A stretch of 64,000 nt of DNA, from NCBI RefSeq assembly GCF_016427505.1, contig NZ_JAELXS010000002.1, positions 124,001 to 188,000 of the forward strand, in the 5' to 3' direction. Both the position numbers and the translations under genes were made by a program. Positions 1-9,577 of the stretch are shown in pieces; positions within the stretch are counted from its first letter, which is position 1; every line of letters starts with the position of its first letter. Under the pieces are notes generated by a model. It worked only from the letters and a program-made list of their open reading frames with translations. It searched no databases and was not told where the DNA came from. The DNA comes from Sphingomonas mollis (GTDB lineage Bacteria; Pseudomonadota; Alphaproteobacteria; Sphingomonadales; Sphingomonadaceae).

Positions 1-906
1 CGGCGACAATCGCTGCATCCGCGCGGGCCACTGCGCCCAATCCGCCGCCGCGCGATACGCCGCCTCCGGCACCGCCAGCGCTCCCTGATGGCGCAGCATC
101 GCGATCGCCAGTGCCAGATTGCGCGACTGATGCGCGCCGATCAGGCGGGGGCGGTGCGTGACGACCGAAAATCCCGGATCGGCATAGCGCATCGTGGTCC
201 GAGCCGTTTCGCTATGCCATTCACGCCCCCGCGCCAGCACCGTCGCGCGCGCGACAGCGGCCACCTGCGCGATGCGATCCGCTGAGCCTCGCGGATAGTT
301 CATCGTGACGAGCGGAACCCCCGCCTTGGCAATGCCCGCCTTTTCCCCGGCGATCGTCACCGCACCGCGACCCAAAAAGGATTCGTGATCCACCCCCAAC
401 GCCGCAATGCCGGTGACGGCCGGCGCGACGATGACGTTGGTGGCGTCCAGCCGCCCGCCCAATCCAACCTCGACGATGGTCGCCGCCGCCGGGGTTCGGG
501 CAAACGCCAGGAATGCGGCGGCCGTCGTCACCTCGAAAAAGCTCGGACGGATATCCTCCGCGATATCCAGCACCTCGGCCAGCAGGTCGGCCAACGCCTC
601 ATCATCGATCAGCCGGCCGGCAACCCTGATACGTTCGTTGAACCGAACCAGATGCGGGCTGGAATAGACGTGGACGGACAACCCCGCCGCCTCGATCGCC
701 GCGCGCAGGAATGCGCAGGTCGATCCCTTGCCGTTCGTCCCGGCGACATGGAACACCGGCGGCATCGACAGATGCGGATCGCCCAGTCGCGCCAGCAGGG
801 CGGCGATCCGCTCCAGTCCCAGCACATCCGCGCCGGGGGACAGCATCGCCAGCCGATCAAGCTGATGCTGGACGGCGGCATGCGAAGAAATGGCATGATC
901 GGGCAT
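1..906 (-). CDS. folC: Folylpolyglutamate synthase / dihydrofolate synthase, 3' part beyond window
   Basis: This is the N-terminal 302 codons of a Mur-ligase-type enzyme. It would add glutamate to dihydropteroate and to reduced folates in the cytoplasm, using ATP. The ATP-binding loop HVAGTNGKGST lies near residue 50. The stretches VEVGLGGRLDATN, near residue 115, and GVDHESFLG are typical of the central domain. The family is usually about 430 residues, so roughly 130 C-terminal residues lie outside the left edge. The ATG at 906 is 34 nt downstream of the accD stop, and the gene follows trpF-trpB-trpA-accD on the same strand. That order is common in Alphaproteobacteria. The identification is firm; the end is missing only because the window stops. 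Confidence 0.93.
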   Translation of the reverse strand, partial: MPDHAISSHAAVQHQLDRLAMLSPGADVLGLERIAALLARLGDPHLSMPPVFHVAGTNGKGSTCAFLRAAIEAAGLSVHVYSSPHLVRFNERIRVAGRLIDDEALADLLAEVLDIAEDIRPSFFEVTTAAAFLAFARTPAAATIVEVGLGGRLDATNVIVAPAVTGIAALGVDHESFLGRGAVTIAGEKAGIAKAGVPLVTMNYPRGSADRIAQVAAVARATVLARGREWHSETARTTMRYADPGFSVVTHRPRLIGAHQSRNLALAIAMLRHQGALAVPEAAYRAAADWAQWPARMQRLSP

Positions 907-940
907 GATGGTTCCTCGCCCGTATCCTATGGTTTGCCGG

Positions 941-1801
941 TTACGCCGCCGCCGCGCGGTTACCGCAGAGATAACCGATCACCTGCGCCAGCCGATCGCG
1001 CAGTTCCTTTCGATGAACCACCATGTCCAGCATCCCGTGATCGAGCAGATACTCCGCTCGCTGGAATCCCTCGGGCAGCTTTTCACGGATCGTGCTTTCT
1101 ATCACGCGCTGGCCGGCAAAGCCGATCAACGCGTTCGGCTCGGCGATCTGCACGTCGCCCAGCATCGCATAGCTGGCGGTGACGCCGCCCGTGGTCGGGT
1201 CGGTCAACACGACGATATAGGGCAGGCCGGCATCGTGCAGCATCTGGATAGCCACTGTGCTGCGCGGCATCTGCATCAGACTTAGGATACCTTCCTGCAT
1301 CCGTGCGCCGCCCGCCGCCGTGAAGATCAGGTACGGACAGCGATCCGCGATCGCCGCCTCTACGCCGCGAACGAACGCCTCGCCCACCGCCAGACCCATC
1401 GATCCGCCCATGAAGGCGAAATCCTGCACGCCCATCACCACCCGGTGCCCCAGGATCGTGCCGCGCGCATTCAACAGCGCGTCAGTCTCGGTCGTCGCGG
1501 TGCGCGCGGCCTTGATCCGATCGACATATTTCTTAGAATCGCGGAATTTCAACGGATCTTCCGGCACCTTGGGCGCGGGCAGTTGAGCACAACTGCCCTC
1601 GTCCAGAATTTGCGAAAAACGGATTTTCGGCCCGATGCGCTCGTGATGCTCGCACCGCGGGCAGACATAGAGGTTCTCCTCCATCTCGCGCGTGAAGACC
1701 ATCTGGCCGCATCCCTTGCACTTGTGCCAGAGATTCTCTTCCGGCTGGTCCTTCTTGGATTTGAAGGCCAGGGCATTGCGGACGTTGTTCAGCCAGCTCA
1801 T
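941..1801 (-). CDS. accD: Acetyl-CoA carboxylase carboxyltransferase subunit beta
   Basis: This is the 286-residue beta subunit of the carboxyltransferase half of acetyl-CoA carboxylase. With AccA it moves the carboxyl group from biotin to acetyl-CoA, the first step of fatty-acid synthesis. An N-terminal four-cysteine zinc ribbon is visible (C28, C31, C47, C50). It is followed by a crotonase-like fold with [12 protein letters not shown] and [13 protein letters not shown]. The length is normal. The ATG at 1801 overlaps the trpA stop by 4 nt (ATGA), which implies translational coupling with the tryptophan genes. AccA is not in the window. Confidence 0.97.
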   Translation of the reverse strand: MSWLNNVRNALAFKSKKDQPEENLWHKCKGCGQMVFTREMEENLYVCPRCEHHERIGPKIRFSQILDEGSCAQLPAPKVPEDPLKFRDSKKYVDRIKAARTATTETDALLNARGTILGHRVVMGVQDFAFMGGSMGLAVGEAFVRGVEAAIADRCPYLIFTAAGGARMQEGILSLMQMPRSTVAIQMLHDAGLPYIVVLTDPTTGGVTASYAMLGDVQIAEPNALIGFAGQRVIESTIREKLPEGFQRAEYLLDHGMLDMVVHRKELRDRLAQVIGYLCGNRAAAA

Positions 1802-2628
1802 CGGCCAGTTTCCTCGATACGATCGTTCCGGGCTGACGCAACGGCGTCGGCAAGGGAACGGATATAGGCGGTGACGGACGCCGGCGCATCCGCACCATGC
1901 TCCGCCACGACCTCGACGATCGCCGATCCGACGACCACCGCATCCGCGACCCGCGCCACGGCCGCGGCCTGTTTGGGGGTACGGATGCCGAAGCCGACCG
2001 CGATCGGCAGGTCCGTCGCCGCCTTCAGCCGCCCGACCGCTTCCTCGATCGACGCCTGCGCCGCCTGTTGCAGGCCGGTGATGCCCGCGACGGAGACATA
2101 ATAAAGAAACCCCTCCGCGCCCTCAAGCACGGTCGGCAGGCGCGCGGCATCGGTGGTCGGCGTCGCAAGGCGAATCGGGGCAATGCCATGCGCGCGCAGT
2201 TGCGGGCCCAGCGCGTCGTCTTCCTCGGGCGGAATATCGACGCAGATGACGCCGTCGACACCGGCGGCGGCCAGCGCATCGGCGAACCAGTCCGCGCCCC
2301 GTCGCAGCATCGGATTGGCGTAACCCATCAGCACCAGCGGCACCGCCGGATGACGCGCACGGAACCCGGCAGCGATCGACAGGATGTCGGCGGTGGTGGT
2401 GCCGGCCGCCAGACTGCGGATGTTCGCATTCTGGATCGCCGGCCCGTCCGCCATCGGATCGGTGAACGGCATGCCCAGTTCGATCACGTCCGCGCCGCCC
2501 GCGACCAGTGCATCTAGAATGGCGGGAGTAGCGGCCGGTGTCGGATCACCCGCCGTGACGAAGGCGATCAGCGCCGGGCGATCCTTGGCGAACACGGCGG
2601 CCAGACGATTGATGGCACCCTCGCTCAC
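1798..2628 (-). CDS. trpA: Tryptophan synthase alpha chain
   Basis: This 276-residue TIM barrel cleaves indole-3-glycerol phosphate to indole and glyceraldehyde-3-phosphate, and passes indole to TrpB. The catalytic glutamate and aspartate are visible in [16 protein letters not shown]. The phosphate-binding region is in AVGFGIRTP, and VSVAGITG is also conserved. Translation starts at a GTG (2628) that overlaps the trpB stop as GTGA; the end overlaps accD. The length is usual for the family. Confidence 0.97.
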   Translation of the reverse strand: MSEGAINRLAAVFAKDRPALIAFVTAGDPTPAATPAILDALVAGGADVIELGMPFTDPMADGPAIQNANIRSLAAGTTTADILSIAAGFRARHPAVPLVLMGYANPMLRRGADWFADALAAAGVDGVICVDIPPEEDDALGPQLRAHGIAPIRLATPTTDAARLPTVLEGAEGFLYYVSVAGITGLQQAAQASIEEAVGRLKAATDLPIAVGFGIRTPKQAAAVARVADAVVVGSAIVEVVAEHGADAPASVTAYIRSLADAVASARNDRIEETGR

Positions 2629-3872
2629 ATCTCGACTCCCAGCGCCGCCGCGACGGTAAAGATGTCCTTGTCACCGCGCCCGCACAGGTTCGCGAGAATG
2701 ATCTGGTCGTCACGCATCGTGCGGGCATGGCGCGATACGGCGGCGATCGCATGGGCCGGCTCCAGCGCGGGGATGATCCCCTCGGTCCGGCACAGCAGCT
2801 GGAACGCGTCCAGTGCATCCTTGTCGGTCGCGCTGTCATACTGGACCCGGCCGATATCACGCAGCCACGCATGCTCGGGGCCGATACCGGGATAATCCAG
2901 ACCGGCGGAGATCGAATGGCCCTCGGCGATCTGGCCGTCCTGATCCTGCAACAGATAGGTCTTGTTGCCGTGAAGCACGCCGGGGAACCCGCCAGCCAGA
3001 CTGGCGGCGTGTTCGCTGCCCTCCAGACCATGGCCCGCCGCCTCGACGCCCAGCATCGCCACCGACGCATCGTCAAGGAAGGGATGGAACAGCCCGATCG
3101 CGTTCGATCCGCCACCGATCGCGGCGACGAGCATGTCGGGCAGGCGACCGGTCCGCGCCAGCATCTGCGCCCGCGCCTCGCGTCCGATCACGCTCTGGAA
3201 ATCGCGGACGAGTTCGGGATAGGGGTGGGGACCGGCGGCCGTGCCGATGATGTAGAACGTGTCGTGGACGTTCGCGACCCAGTCGCGCAGGCCCTCGTTC
3301 ATCGCATCCGACAGCGTCTTTGCGCCCGACGTGACCGGCCGCACCTCGGCACCCAGCAACTTCATGCGGAACACGTTGGGCTGTTGCCGCTCGACGTCCT
3401 TGGCACCCATATAGATAACGCAGGGCAGACCGAACCGAGCGCAGACCGCCGCGGTGGCGACACCATGCTGACCCGCCCCCGTCTCGGCGATGATCCGCGT
3501 TTTTCCCATGCGGATGGCCAGCAGGATCTGGCCGATGCAGTTGTTGATCTTGTGCGCGCCGGTATGGTTCAGCTCGTCGCGCTTGAACCACACCTGTGCG
3601 CCCATGCCCGCATCGACCCCGGTCCGCAGCGCCTCCGACAGGCGTTCCGCGTGATAGAGCGGGCTGGGGCGGCCGACATAATGCTCCAGCAGATCGTCGA
3701 ACTCCGCCTGAAACGCCGGGTCTGCCTTCGCCGCGCGATATTCGCGCTCGAGATCGAGGATCAGCGGCATCAGCGTTTCGGCGACATAGCGGCCACCGAA
3801 CTGGCCGAAATGACCACGGTCGTCGGGCTGGGCGCGGAAGGAGTTGGGTGCGTGGAGAGGGGATGCGTTCAT
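2625..3872 (-). CDS. trpB: Tryptophan synthase beta chain
   Basis: This 415-residue PLP enzyme condenses indole with serine to make tryptophan. The PLP lysine sits in TGAHKINN near residue 103. The phosphate loop GGGSNAIG and the TrpB1-type N-terminus ([13 protein letters not shown]) are clear. The ATG at 3872 overlaps the trpF stop (ATGA). It lies in the order trpF-trpB-trpA, so the last steps of the pathway are made together. No attenuator or leader peptide could be recognised upstream of trpF. Confidence 0.98.
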   Translation of the reverse strand: MNASPLHAPNSFRAQPDDRGHFGQFGGRYVAETLMPLILDLEREYRAAKADPAFQAEFDDLLEHYVGRPSPLYHAERLSEALRTGVDAGMGAQVWFKRDELNHTGAHKINNCIGQILLAIRMGKTRIIAETGAGQHGVATAAVCARFGLPCVIYMGAKDVERQQPNVFRMKLLGAEVRPVTSGAKTLSDAMNEGLRDWVANVHDTFYIIGTAAGPHPYPELVRDFQSVIGREARAQMLARTGRLPDMLVAAIGGGSNAIGLFHPFLDDASVAMLGVEAAGHGLEGSEHAASLAGGFPGVLHGNKTYLLQDQDGQIAEGHSISAGLDYPGIGPEHAWLRDIGRVQYDSATDKDALDAFQLLCRTEGIIPALEPAHAIAAVSRHARTMRDDQIILANLCGRGDKDIFTVAAALGVEM

Positions 3873-4492
3873 GACTGGGCGGCCTTAAGGAACCGGGCGA
3901 TCTTGTCCATATCCTTGACGCCCGGCGCGCTTTCCACGCCCGACGATACATCGACCAGTGCCGTTCGGGTACGGGCGATCGCGTCGGCGACATTGTCGGG
4001 ATCGAGGCCCCCGGACAAAGCCCAGGGCAGCGGATGTCGGAAGCCCGCCAGCAACGACCAGTCGAATCGCAATCCCATGCCACCGGGCAGCGCCGCGTCC
4101 TCGGGCGTCTTCGCGTCGTACAACAACCGATCGACCGCTCCGACAAAACCGGGAGCCGCATCAAGGTCACCGCGCGTCTTTACGGCGACCGCCGCCCAGA
4201 CATTCTTGCCCAGCTTCGCGCGAATAGCCGCCGCACGGGCCGGCGTCGCCTTGTGTAGCTGGATGACGTCGAGTAGCGGCGCCGCTCGTTCCAGCAACAG
4301 ATCGTCCGGATCGACGAACACCCCCACCCGCGCGACATGATCCGGCACCCGTGCCGCCAATTGCGCCGCGGTGTCGAAATCCAGATTCCGGGGCGAGGGT
4401 GGGAAGAACACGAAGCCGACATGGCTCGCCCCGCCCGCCAGCGCGGCATCGAGAGTAGCGGCGGTGTTCAGACCGCAGATTTTGACCAGCAT
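3869..4492 (-). CDS. trpF: Phosphoribosylanthranilate isomerase
   Basis: This 207-residue TIM-barrel enzyme isomerises phosphoribosylanthranilate to CdRP in tryptophan synthesis. The N-terminus MLVKICGLN carries the catalytic cysteine. The C-terminal [11 protein letters not shown] and DVSSGVE motifs bind phosphate. The open frame extends upstream to 4663, but those residues are not conserved and overlap the neighbouring regulator gene. The ATG at 4492 gives the normal family length, so I place the start there. Confidence 0.95.
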   Translation of the reverse strand: MLVKICGLNTAATLDAALAGGASHVGFVFFPPSPRNLDFDTAAQLAARVPDHVARVGVFVDPDDLLLERAAPLLDVIQLHKATPARAAAIRAKLGKNVWAAVAVKTRGDLDAAPGFVGAVDRLLYDAKTPEDAALPGGMGLRFDWSLLAGFRHPLPWALSGGLDPDNVADAIARTRTALVDVSSGVESAPGVKDMDKIARFLKAAQS

Positions 4493-4539
4493 TGTCTCTC
4501 TTCGCGCTTCGACCGGATAATGACAACCGTCGCTCAGGA

Positions 4540-4869
4540 TTACGCGGCGGCGGCCAGCACCTCGCCGTGGAACGTCTCCATCTGCGCCAGCGACTTGGGC
4601 GTCAGCGTCACGACATCCTGGTCGCGGTGAACCATGTCCTCGGCCACCAGATGCTTCAACCAACGTTCGCCCACCGTCCAGTTCTTCGATGTCATATTGA
4701 TGAGATTATCGCTGTAGATCGTTTGTTTCCGGATCGAAGCAATAAACAGATGGAGCAGCATGTCCCAACCATATTCATCGAATATATCTGACGGAAAATG
4801 GCCGTATCGCAAGGCACGCAGCGCGACCTGTGTCTTGGCCAAGTCCAGCGCATTTTCGTATCTTGCCAT
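4540..4869 (-). CDS. Small winged-helix-like (MarR-like) protein, function unknown
   Basis: This 109-residue soluble protein has no signal peptide. The central part is helical (DMLLHLFIASIRKQTIYSDN). It is followed by a segment resembling a winged helix-turn-helix (NLINMTSKNWTVGERWLKHLVAEDMVHRDQDVV, split here by description only), with a beta-wing-like VVTLTPKSLAQ. This layout fits small MarR-type or winged-helix regulators, but no family is certain. The gene and its upstream region are visibly poorer in G+C than the neighbours. A perfect 15-bp dyad lies 76 nt upstream of the start, between this gene and a micro-ORF facing away, so autoregulation is likely. A structural search would settle the fold. 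Confidence 0.7.
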   Translation of the reverse strand: MARYENALDLAKTQVALRALRYGHFPSDIFDEYGWDMLLHLFIASIRKQTIYSDNLINMTSKNWTVGERWLKHLVAEDMVHRDQDVVTLTPKSLAQMETFHGEVLAAAA

Positions 4870-4944
4870 TATTATCCTCCAAATAAGGATAGCAATTATG
4901 CCCTATTCGTGGTTGGCACAATGCATCTTCCCGACAAATATTTG

Positions 4945-4959
4945 AATCTGATACAGATT
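4945..4959. promoter_or_regulatory. 15-bp perfect dyad, candidate operator
   Basis: AATCTG-ATA-CAGATT is a perfect inverted repeat. It lies in the AT-rich divergent region between the winged-helix-like gene (start 4869) and the micro-ORF (start 4979). Its position is what one expects for an operator bound by the regulator encoded next door. Binding is inferred, not shown. Confidence 0.45.
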
Positions 4960-4978
4960 AGCTTTAGGCATGTGACCT

Positions 4979-5119
4979 ATGTTAAGCGCGACTTCCACCG
5001 ATCCTTTAAGACAGGCGCTCGTCCACGCGCTCCGCTGTGCTGACACGGTGGGCAACACACTTGTGTCGGCGCTCCTCGAACACTGTCTGGCCGTGCTGGA
5101 CAGCCCGCCGCCTGATTGA
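4979..5119 (+). CDS. 46-residue micro-protein, unknown
   Basis: A short ATG-to-TGA frame encodes 46 residues: LSATSTDPLRQALVHALRC, then ADTVGNTLVSALLEHCLAV, then a short PPPD tail. It looks like two amphipathic helices with no strong membrane segment. Base composition jumps to coding-like G+C just inside the ORF, while the 5' flank is AT-rich. The stop at 5117-5119 directly abuts the convergent pyrF stop at 5120. No strong Shine-Dalgarno sequence is seen. Divergent transcription from the winged-helix-like gene and the shared dyad suggest joint control. I do not recognise a family. Confidence 0.5.
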   Translation: MLSATSTDPLRQALVHALRCADTVGNTLVSALLEHCLAVLDSPPPD

Positions 5120-5794
5120 CTAGAGGGTAGCGGCGATCGCCCGCGCGGCAGCGTCCGGATCGTCGGCCTGTGTGATCGGGCGGCCAATCACCAGGATCGA
5201 CGCACCGGCATCCATTGCGGCGCGCGGCGTCACCACCCGCTTCTGATCGCCCACCGGTCCGTCGGCAGGCCGTACGCCGGGCACGACGAAGAACCCCCTG
5301 GGCCAGATCGCCTTGGCCGCCGCGACTTCCGCGCCGGAACAGACGATGCCGTCGACCCCTGCCTCCTGCGCCAGGGCGGCGAGCCGTACGACATGGTCAT
5401 GGGCATTGCCCTGCACGCCGGTAGCCACCAGATCGTCGGCATCGAGACTGGTCAGCATCGTGACCGCGATCACCTTCGTACCCAACGGTGCGGCTGCCTT
5501 GGCGTCTTCCAGCATTGCCCGGCCACCCGATGCATGGACGGTCAGGATCGCCGGCTCCAGCGGCGCAAGCGCCTGCACCGCCTTGGCCACGGTATTGGGG
5601 ATGTCGTGCAATTTCAGGTCGAGGAAGATCGGCAGACCGAAACCCGCCATCTCACGAGCCCCGGGCTGGCCATGCGCCGCGAAGAATTCGAGGCCGAGCT
5701 TCAGGCCGCCGACATGGGTATGCACCCGGTCGGCCATCGCCTTGGCGCGGGTGAGGTCGGGCGTATCGATCGCGACGAAGACGCGGCTGGTCAT
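5120..5794 (-). CDS. pyrF: Orotidine 5'-phosphate decarboxylase
   Basis: This 224-residue TIM barrel decarboxylates OMP to UMP, the last step of pyrimidine synthesis. The catalytic Lys-Asp network is in FLDLKLHDIPNTV. The N-terminus VFVAIDTPDL and the C-terminal VVPGVRP and ILVIGRPITQ are typical. The open frame extends upstream to 5974, but the ATG at 5794 gives the canonical start and overlaps the lapA-like stop by one base (TGATG). That overlap shows co-translation with the upstream membrane protein. Confidence 0.96.
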   Translation of the reverse strand: MTSRVFVAIDTPDLTRAKAMADRVHTHVGGLKLGLEFFAAHGQPGAREMAGFGLPIFLDLKLHDIPNTVAKAVQALAPLEPAILTVHASGGRAMLEDAKAAAPLGTKVIAVTMLTSLDADDLVATGVQGNAHDHVVRLAALAQEAGVDGIVCSGAEVAAAKAIWPRGFFVVPGVRPADGPVGDQKRVVTPRAAMDAGASILVIGRPITQADDPDAAARAIAATL

Positions 5795-6147
5795 CAGAGC
5801 AATCCGTTGCCAGCGGGCGCGATCGGCGTCGGCGCCAGACCGGGTGACGGCTGCGCAACGGGCGACACCGGCGACATCGGCGCGGTCGCGGCATGCAGCG
5901 CGCGCGTTTCCGCCAGCGTCCGCTCGCACGTCGTCAGCCGCTGGTTCAGCCGCCACCGGCGCGCAGCCTGCCACCCCAGCGTGGGCAGCAGTCCGAGCAG
6001 AAACGTGAAGAACAGCAGGAAGGGCAGGTTGACGTCAGCCACCAGTCCACCGGGCAGGCGGATCGGCACCGCCGTCCAGTTGCCGATGGTGAATGCCGCG
6101 GCCAGAAACGCGAGCAGGCACCAGAACAGGATTTTCAGGAACTGCAT
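5794..6147 (-). CDS. LapA-domain (DUF1049-like) inner-membrane protein
   Basis: This 117-residue protein has two hydrophobic helices (residues about 4-22 and 40-62) separated by the WTAVPIRLPGG loop. It ends in a proline-rich cytoplasmic tail. This matches the LapA/YciS type, whose E. coli member (LapA) acts with LapB in controlling LPS synthesis by turnover of LpxC. No lapB gene is adjacent here, so the role is inferred from the fold only. It is coupled to pyrF through TGATG. Confidence 0.8.
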   Translation of the reverse strand: MQFLKILFWCLLAFLAAAFTIGNWTAVPIRLPGGLVADVNLPFLLFFTFLLGLLPTLGWQAARRWRLNQRLTTCERTLAETRALHAATAPMSPVSPVAQPSPGLAPTPIAPAGNGLL

Positions 6148-6201
6148 GCGGTTCTCCCTTCGCCCATATCGCTAGCGACCACGGCACGACTTGGCCAGCC
6201 T

Positions 6202-8463
6202 TCAGCCGATTTCACGCCGCAACGAGGCGATCAGCGGCCCGATCGCCGTCAGCCGCCGCTCCTCCTCGTCCAGGATCGCCACGAACGCCTGCCGCTTCAC
6301 GGCCGCGATCCGGCCGGCCCTCAGGCGCGCGGAGGCGGGCAGGGCCGATACGACGATATCGATCAACCGTTCCGCCCCGTGCAGCCGCCCCCAGATATAG
6401 TCGTTCTCCCGGTAGGCGCGGCTGAAGAAAGCGCCGAAGCTGTTGAACTGGATACCCTTCAACGTCGCTTCCGCACCGCCGGCCCGGATCGTCGTGGCGT
6501 CATCGGGGGCGATACGATCGACCTTGATCGCATCGAATTCGTCCAGCCCCTCGCCCTGCAACAGCGGCAGCGTCGCACCGTCGAAGAAAGGAAACCCCAG
6601 ATAGGCGAGCAGCAGGGGTCGCCGCGCATGGCGATCCAGTCCGGCGAGCGCGGTCGACAATCGCTCGTCCGCCTCCGCATCCAGCCGCGCCAGATCAAGC
6701 GATGCGGCCAGCAGGTCGAGGAACGGGCCGGCATCGTCCCGCAGCTCGCGCGCCATCGGCCGCAGCGCGCGATGCGGCTCGCTGCGTTGCGCATCGAGAT
6801 AGGGGGCAAGCGATAGATAAATCGCCTCCCGCATCGGCGTCAGCAGGGCATCGGCTTGCGCTTCCTCCAGTTCGCCGAGCCGTCTGGCCAACAGACGCAG
6901 CCGGCGGATGCGATAACCGATATCGAAGCGGCGCAGGAAATCGATCGCCCCTGCGCTCGCCCCCACCTCGCCCGCGCCGGCCGTCGCGATCGCCGCCGAC
7001 CGCATTCGGTGATGCCCGGCGCCATGATCGCCTGCGACCGCATCCGTCAGCACCGCCAGCGCATCAAGCACACCGTCCAGCTTCAGATGGTTATAGGCGA
7101 CATATCCATATCCCGCCTGCGCCGCCGCCGCCGTCTGCGCCCGCCGACGCCACGTCGCCAGCCGCCGGGGCGTCGGCCGGTCGAGGAACAGCGTCCGCCC
7201 GAACAGCGACTCGACCTCCGCCTCTACCGCCGGTCGGATCGCATCCACGATGCCGGCCAGTCGCTCGACCCGACCGGACCGGGCGGCCAGTGCATCCAGA
7301 TTGTCGCGGATCGGCTGCTGGCGGGGCAGTTCGCTCAGCGCGCCCAAAATGGTCTGGAAAAATCCCGGCGTCTCGCCACCGCCGGCCAGTCGAAATTTCA
7401 GCCCCGGAAACGGATCGATATACACGAACCGGCGATCCACCTGCCGACGGGCGGGCCGTTCCTTCAGCGCATCGATCGCGGGGCGAAAGGGCGCGTTGGC
7501 CAGCACCGATCCGTCGATCAGCACGGCCTTGTCCGCCCGTCCGGCAGCGGCATGGCGAGGCAGGATGCGGCGCAGGAACGCCCGCCGCCCCGGCCATGCC
7601 GTGCCGCGTGCCTGCAACACCGTATCGATCTCCCCGACCGAAAACGGCGGAAAGGCCCCCGGAAAACTCGACGTCGCCCGTGCCGCAAAAGCGAGTTCAG
7701 GCATCGCCGCCAACGTATCGACGGGCTCGCCCGCATCGGAAAAGCTGACGACGACCCGGTGCTCGGTCTCGACCACTTCGGGCGGAGAATTGAGGGGCAA
7801 TCGTTCCGGATGCCCCCCGAAGTCGGTCACCGTCACGAACAGGTCCAGCGGCTGGCCGGGCGGCAACAGGCGCGGGCCACGCGGGGCCGCATCCATCGCC
7901 GCCAGCGCGTCGAGCAACAGGCCGCTGAACGTCTCGCCCCCGAACGGCGGCTCGAACCAGCGCGAACGGACGAAGCGCGACATCTTCGCCCGCACTTCGT
8001 CGCGCGTCGCGGCGTCGTCCAGTTCGTCCACCGCCTCCTTGCTGCGCCCTGCCGCCATCCACGCGAGCGGCAGCGCCCACGCCTTGGAAAAGCGCGATGC
8101 GGGGGCGGCGGCCGGATCGATCAGCGCATCGACATCCGCCGACGTCAGCCACAGGTCGGTCAGCGGATCGAGCGACTGTCCGGTGGCGATCGCCTGCGCC
8201 AGAAAAATGCCGTTGATCCCGCCCGCCGACGCTCCCGCGACGATATCGGCCAGCACCCGGAGCTTCAGCCCGCCCTGTTCCTCGATCTCGCCCAGCAGCG
8301 TGTGATAGACGATGTCGGTGCCCGCGACCGGCGTCTCGCCAGCGTGATAGGCATGGCTGGCGCGGGCAAGTCGCCATACCTCCTTGGTGATGCCGTGCAT
8401 GTAAACCGCCAGGCTGATGCCGCCATAACAGACCAGCGCCAGCCGCAGCTCCTTTTCATGCAT
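6202..8463 (-). CDS. Large patatin-like phospholipase
   Basis: This protein of about 753 residues has an N-terminal patatin domain. The conserved opening is ELRLALVCYGGISLAVYMHG. The nucleophile elbow is GASAGG (G-x-S-x-G), near residue 92. The catalytic Asp is probably in LIDGSVLANAPF, in the following part of the domain. The long C-terminal half resembles the DUF3376-type extension found in large patatin-like proteins. It would hydrolyse acyl-lipids; the substrate is unknown. There is no signal peptide. Starts at 8481, 8472 and 8463 are all possible; 8463 fits the conserved MHEKELRLAL. In each case the start overlaps the stop of the upstream nuclease gene, so the pair is co-translated. Confidence 0.85.
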   Translation of the reverse strand: MHEKELRLALVCYGGISLAVYMHGITKEVWRLARASHAYHAGETPVAGTDIVYHTLLGEIEEQGGLKLRVLADIVAGASAGGINGIFLAQAIATGQSLDPLTDLWLTSADVDALIDPAAAPASRFSKAWALPLAWMAAGRSKEAVDELDDAATRDEVRAKMSRFVRSRWFEPPFGGETFSGLLLDALAAMDAAPRGPRLLPPGQPLDLFVTVTDFGGHPERLPLNSPPEVVETEHRVVVSFSDAGEPVDTLAAMPELAFAARATSSFPGAFPPFSVGEIDTVLQARGTAWPGRRAFLRRILPRHAAAGRADKAVLIDGSVLANAPFRPAIDALKERPARRQVDRRFVYIDPFPGLKFRLAGGGETPGFFQTILGALSELPRQQPIRDNLDALAARSGRVERLAGIVDAIRPAVEAEVESLFGRTLFLDRPTPRRLATWRRRAQTAAAAQAGYGYVAYNHLKLDGVLDALAVLTDAVAGDHGAGHHRMRSAAIATAGAGEVGASAGAIDFLRRFDIGYRIRRLRLLARRLGELEEAQADALLTPMREAIYLSLAPYLDAQRSEPHRALRPMARELRDDAGPFLDLLAASLDLARLDAEADERLSTALAGLDRHARRPLLLAYLGFPFFDGATLPLLQGEGLDEFDAIKVDRIAPDDATTIRAGGAEATLKGIQFNSFGAFFSRAYRENDYIWGRLHGAERLIDIVVSALPASARLRAGRIAAVKRQAFVAILDEEERRLTAIGPLIASLRREIG

Positions 8464-9181
8464 CGGCAACATCCACTCCACTTGGCGGTATCACGTCCAG
8501 CATTGCCCAGATCGGCAAATGGTCTGACGCCTTGCGTGCGGCGGCGCTGGCATGGACCCCGCATTCCACCACGCGCAGATCGCGAGAAGCCATGATCCGG
8601 TCCAGCCGGGCGATCGGCCGGCGGGCATGGAACGACGCGCCCGTACCCGCCACCTGATAATCGCGCCCGAAGTCGCGCAGGCATCCCGCCGCCGCACTCC
8701 ATTCGTTCAGGTCGCCCATCAATACTGTCGGATGGATGCTGTCCCGATGGGTCACATGCGCCAGGATCGCCGCCGCCTGCCGCCGCCGCCACAGGCCGGA
8801 CAGGTCCAGATGCATGCCCACCACCCGCAACACGACATCGCCGATCGCGATGTCGGCGGTGACGGCCCCGCGCGGCTCCAGCGCGGGCAGGTGGATCGCC
8901 TCGCACCCGACGACGGTCGCGTTCTTGCGCACCAGCAAGGCGTTGCCATGCCACCCCATCGACGTCGCGCGAAGCCCGACCGCGACATGCTTCCAGTCGC
9001 TATGATCCTCCAGCAGATGCGGCGGGATCACACCGGTCCGCGCGCCGAAGCGGCGATCCGCCTCCTGCAGCGCGACGACATCGGCGTCGATCTCCCTTAA
9101 CACATCGAGGATTCGTTCGGGGTTCCGGCGGCGGTCGGCGCCAATCCCCTTATGCATGTTGTAGCTGGCGACTTTTATCAT
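8456..9181 (-). CDS. Endonuclease/exonuclease/phosphatase family protein
   Basis: This 241-residue protein has the EEP fold of DNase I, ExoIII and sphingomyelinases. Visible motifs are SYNMHKGIG at the N-terminus, VVALQEAD (metal-binding Glu), GDLNEW (Asp-x-Asn) and SDHLPIW (catalytic His at the C-terminus). The substrate cannot be told from sequence; relatives include phosphodiesterases acting on lipids or nucleic acids. The ATG at 9181 gives a compact domain, and upstream in-frame sequence to 9370 looks non-coding. The 3' end overlaps the patatin-like gene, so a lipid substrate is plausible but unproven. Confidence 0.88.
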   Translation of the reverse strand: MIKVASYNMHKGIGADRRRNPERILDVLREIDADVVALQEADRRFGARTGVIPPHLLEDHSDWKHVAVGLRATSMGWHGNALLVRKNATVVGCEAIHLPALEPRGAVTADIAIGDVVLRVVGMHLDLSGLWRRRQAAAILAHVTHRDSIHPTVLMGDLNEWSAAAGCLRDFGRDYQVAGTGASFHARRPIARLDRIMASRDLRVVECGVHASAAARKASDHLPIWAMLDVIPPSGVDVADA

Positions 9182-9261
9182 TCCGGCTACGCAACGCAGA
9201 ACCGATGGCCCCGGTTGCAGAACACTGGCCGATCGTAAATGGCTTCGGCTAAAGGCGATCG

Positions 9262-9519
9262 ATGGTCGACGAATATGCCCATGGCCGGCGAGACGGCCTG
9301 CGCCTCGCACTCTCCATCCTTGCAGCGGAGGAGGCGAAGTGGGCGGCACTGCTCGGTGAAAGCCCGTCATGGCGAACGAATGCCATCCGTGAGGTGCGGC
9401 ACAAGACCCTGCAGGTCGCGCAGAAGCGCATCCAGACGGTACTCAATCGATCGAAGCCGAAGGATGACGCCGCGGTGGACGCCGAACTGGCATCGGCCCT
9501 CGAAAAGGTCGGGCTTTGA
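9262..9519 (+). CDS. Hypothetical protein, 85 residues
   Basis: This small, highly helical, charged protein (RRDGLRLALSILAAEEAKW, then RTNAIREVRHKTLQVAQKR) has no membrane segment or signal. The regular helical pattern and GC-biased third positions support coding, although a 133-residue frame runs antisense. It sits 80 nt from the divergent EEP gene and 58 nt before another unknown small gene on the same strand. I do not recognise the family. Confidence 0.6.
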   Translation: MVDEYAHGRRDGLRLALSILAAEEAKWAALLGESPSWRTNAIREVRHKTLQVAQKRIQTVLNRSKPKDDAAVDAELASALEKVGL

Positions 9520-9577
9520 AGAACACCACATACCCGCCAGCCATCGTCTGCTAGACGCCGCCCGGCAGGAGACGACA

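Noticed and set aside
2727..4340. A 537-codon plus-strand frame over trpB and trpF
   Set aside because: It is the shadow of two certain enzymes on the other strand.
4493..4663. A longer trpF beginning at 4663
   Set aside because: The extra residues are unlike any TrpF and would overlap the regulator gene; the ATG at 4492 gives the family length.
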